Assembly: GCA_041639705.1 (NCBI GenBank)
Contig: JBEQBT010000051.1
Location: forward strand, 1-15,896
From: JARDZI01 sp041639705
Lineage (GTDB): Bacteria; Bacillota; Clostridia; Clostridiales; Caloramatoraceae
DNA length: 15,896 nucleotides
Direction of reading: 5' to 3'
Shown here: in pieces, positions 14,152 through 15,896 of the stretch
Numbering within the stretch: position 1 is the first letter of the stretch
How the letters are laid out: each line of letters begins with the position of its first letter
Program-made: the position numbers and the translations under genes
The notes under the pieces: model-generated
What the model saw: the letters and a program-made list of their open reading frames with translations, nothing else
Database searches by the model: none
Told to the model about the DNA's origin: nothing

Positions 14152-14982
14152 ATGAAAAATTTTGATTTTAAATCTACTGTTATAAGTTCTGAGATAAACC
14201 TAAAAGAAATAGCTATACACTTTGGTATTAATAAAAAATACAAATGGGAAGAACCACTAATACTTAATGAAAACTTTCTAAAGGGTCTTCTTCCTCAACC
14301 TGAAGGAAAGTATGTATACATATTTAATTTTGGTAGTATTACTTGCATTAACCTCACATTTCATGAAATCAAGGATGTAGTTATGTACTTAAAAAGAGTG
14401 GATAAAACTCTTAAAGATAACACTCCCTTTGGATATGTTGAAGATTTTAAGCTTGTTGTAAATGAAAATTCTGAGTTCGAAGTTAACTACGATTCTGTAG
14501 TTGTTGATACTTTAAAGGAACATCATCTTGATATTATCGCAACAATACTTGCCAAATCAGTTGCACTTAAAAAAATAGAAATTGATACAGATATACTTTT
14601 AGATGAAATAGAAAATATAATGGGATTTTTAGATAAAGGGCATTTAAATCTTAGTGATGATAAACTTTCAAAGATGTCTGGAAAGATATTAAGATTTAAA
14701 TATACCACTCTTTCATCAATAATGGTACTGGATAAGCCTGACATCGCATGGAAAAACGAAGATGCAGAGGACTTTTTCATGCATCTATTAGATTTATTTG
14801 AATTAAAAGACAGATATGAAAAGATTAGACATAAAACCGAGGTACTCCTCGATATTACAGAGGTATTTTCTAGTCTTGCCCATTCAAAAAGAGGCAATAG
14901 ACTTGAGTGGGCAGTAATAATACTTATATTGATTGAGCTATTAATGACTCTAGTTGAAAAGCTAATTGCTTACTTGAAATGA
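14152..14982 (+). CDS. RMD1/YagE family (DUF155) protein
   Basis: 276 aa. The region KYVYIFNFGSITCINLTFHEI, then the helical ILAKSVALKKIEIDTDILLDEIENI stretch and the C-terminal DRYEKIRHKTEVLLDITEVFSSL followed by one hydrophobic helix (last ~20 residues, WAVIILILIELLMTLVEKLI), match the RMD1/DUF155 family. Yeast members sit in mitochondrial membranes and affect meiotic division; the bacterial role is not known. A single C-terminal membrane anchor is expected. The frame opens at ATG 14116, but that has no ribosome site, whereas AAAGGA stands 8 nt before ATG 14152. It is preceded by a terminator and its own candidate promoter, so it starts a new unit. Confidence 0.85.
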   Translation: MKNFDFKSTVISSEINLKEIAIHFGINKKYKWEEPLILNENFLKGLLPQPEGKYVYIFNFGSITCINLTFHEIKDVVMYLKRVDKTLKDNTPFGYVEDFKLVVNENSEFEVNYDSVVVDTLKEHHLDIIATILAKSVALKKIEIDTDILLDEIENIMGFLDKGHLNLSDDKLSKMSGKILRFKYTTLSSIMVLDKPDIAWKNEDAEDFFMHLLDLFELKDRYEKIRHKTEVLLDITEVFSSLAHSKRGNRLEWAVIILILIELLMTLVEKLIAYLK

Positions 14983-14996
14983 TATTATGTAAAAAG

Positions 14997-15057
14997 GTAG
15001 GATGACAGACTATTTTTGTTTATCTTGTTCGTCAACGCTTGGGTAAAGACTTCCTAC
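14997..15057 (+). other. Intergenic inverted repeat before HAD gene
   Basis: GTAGGA (14997-15002) can pair with TCCTAC (15052-15057) around a 49-nt interior. There is no T-tract after it, so it is not a clear terminator, and the interior does not match any riboswitch consensus I can recall. It may be chance or a small leader structure. Confidence 0.25.
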
Positions 15058-15098
15058 TATCATTAACAAATTTTCTAATACTAAGATGAGGTGATTAT

Positions 15099-15773
15099 TT
15101 GTTTTCAAATATAAAGGCTATAATATTTGATTTAGATGGAACATTAATTGATTCCATGTGGGTATGGAAACAGGTGGATATAGAATACTTAAAGAAGAGA
15201 GGTATTGTATTACCTGAAGACCTTCAAAAGAGCATTGAAGGTTTAAGTTATAATGAAACTGCACTCTATTTTAAGAGACGTTTTGAACTTGAGGATAGTA
15301 TTGATAAAATCAAGGATGAGTGGACAGATATGGTAGGTGATTTCTATAAATCATCAATTAAGGTTAAAAAAGGTGTAAAGGAATTTTTAGTTTATCTTAG
15401 TGAAAACAATTTTAAAATTGGTCTTGCAACAAGCAATTTCAAAGACCTTGCTGTTGATGTTCTTAAAAGCAATGATTTAGTACAATATTTTGATCAAATA
15501 GTAACTACCTGTGAAGTACCAAGAGATAAATCCTACCCTGATGTATTCCTGGAAACTGCTAGAAGGCTTAATACACTCCCGGAAGAATGCATAGTATTTG
15601 AGGATACCCTCTCAGCGGTATTAGGAGCATCCAAAGCTGGAATGAGAGTAATTGGAGTATATGACTCCTTTGGGACCTGCACTCCAGAGGAATTAGCAGA
15701 AAAAACAGAACGTATAATTGAAGATTTTGAATGTATTGTGGAGGAATTATGTCCCAAGTTGACAGCCCAATAA
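15099..15773 (+). CDS. HAD-superfamily phosphatase (beta-phosphoglucomutase-like)
   Basis: 224 aa, soluble, with all HAD motifs: motif I DLDGT (11-15; nucleophile Asp11, acid/base Asp13), motif II LATSN (109-113; Thr111), motif III Lys144 in RDKSYPD, and motif IV FEDTLSAV (167-174; Glu168-Asp169). The helical cap between motifs I and II (about 17-90) makes it subclass IA, as in beta-phosphoglucomutases and phosphoglycolate phosphatases. The substrate is most likely a small phosphorylated sugar or metabolite and cannot be fixed from sequence. Translation starts at TTG 15099 with GAGGTG (15088-15093) 5 nt upstream; no ATG lies nearby and the protein begins properly before motif I. A third copy of the repeat element starts 3 nt after the stop. 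Confidence 0.92.
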   Translation: MFSNIKAIIFDLDGTLIDSMWVWKQVDIEYLKKRGIVLPEDLQKSIEGLSYNETALYFKRRFELEDSIDKIKDEWTDMVGDFYKSSIKVKKGVKEFLVYLSENNFKIGLATSNFKDLAVDVLKSNDLVQYFDQIVTTCEVPRDKSYPDVFLETARRLNTLPEECIVFEDTLSAVLGASKAGMRVIGVYDSFGTCTPEELAEKTERIIEDFECIVEELCPKLTAQ

Positions 15774-15776
15774 ATT

Positions 15777-15896
15777 ATCACATTTGTGTGGTTATGCGTC
15801 GTAGTGGTGAACAGTGTTCACCACTACATTGAGAATAACGTGCACTGTAGTGGCCGATGCCCACATCGGCATGTTGTTTTCGGCATATGGGATTCC
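15777..15896 (+). repeat. Structured repeat element, copy C, cut by window end
   Basis: It begins ATCACA-N11-ATGCGTCGTA (15777-15803), matching copy A at 24 of the first 29 positions and copy B at every position of the two conserved boxes. Then follow a perfect 12-bp hairpin, GTAGTGGTGAAC-AGT-GTTCACCACTAC (15801-15827), and GCCGATG-CCCA-CATCGGC (15853-15870). The interior differs from A and B over the visible part, so either this is a divergent subfamily or only the terminal box is shared. The far end lies outside the window. Confidence 0.65.

Overview
The window comes from a low-GC, spore-former-type Firmicute, most likely a Clostridium. The grounds are strong AT bias, strong AGGAGG-type Shine-Dalgarno sites, TTG starts beside good ribosome binding sites, hairpin-plus-T-tract terminators, and families typical of Clostridia (DUF421/DUF4363, DUF5685, DUF2225, LCP, AEC and NhaC transporters). 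The species cannot be named from the sequence. Nothing looks like phage, plasmid, CRISPR, tRNA or rRNA; the genes are ordinary chromosomal ones.

Layout. 176-1241 (+): two-gene unit of a DUF421 membrane protein and a DUF4363 protein. 1265-2409 (+): class II fructose-bisphosphate aldolase with its own promoter region and a bidirectional terminator. 2408-3427 (-): NdpA/YejK-family nucleoid-associated protein. 3428-3789: gene-free, with three back-to-back perfect hairpins that look like an orphan IS200/IS605-type end. 3790-5160 (-): LytR-CpsA-Psr cell-wall ligase with a long Pro/Thr/Gly tail. 5391-7372 (-): three-gene unit of a DUF5685 protein, a J-domain/TPR protein with a cysteine-rich tail, and a small membrane protein. 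7484-8803 (-): NhaC-type antiporter. 8804-9562: gene-free, holding a 608-bp inverted pair of structured repeats. 9563-10474 (-): AEC-family transporter. 10596-11528 (-): metallophosphoesterase followed by an HMA-fold protein that lacks its metal-binding cysteines. 11708-13161 (+): an overlapping pair, a FliK-like protein and a small FlhB C-domain homologue. 13198-13965 (+): DUF2225 zinc-ribbon protein with terminator. 14152-14982 (+): RMD1/DUF155 protein. 15099-15773 (+): HAD phosphatase. 15777-end: the start of a third copy of the structured repeat.

The most interesting signal is non-coding. Three element ends (8882 +, 9489 -, 15777 +) share the same terminal pattern, ATCAYA, 11 variable bases, then ATRCGTCGTA. 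The first two are the outer ends of two diverged ~304-bp copies arranged tail to tail. Each copy carries a long imperfect hairpin. Much of the stem sequence differs between the copies although pairing is kept, while the apical loop and one stem segment are conserved. This looks like selection on a folded RNA or single-stranded DNA. I do not recognise the family.

The genes form several small housekeeping and envelope units rather than one pathway. Operon calls rest on spacing, direction and terminators only.
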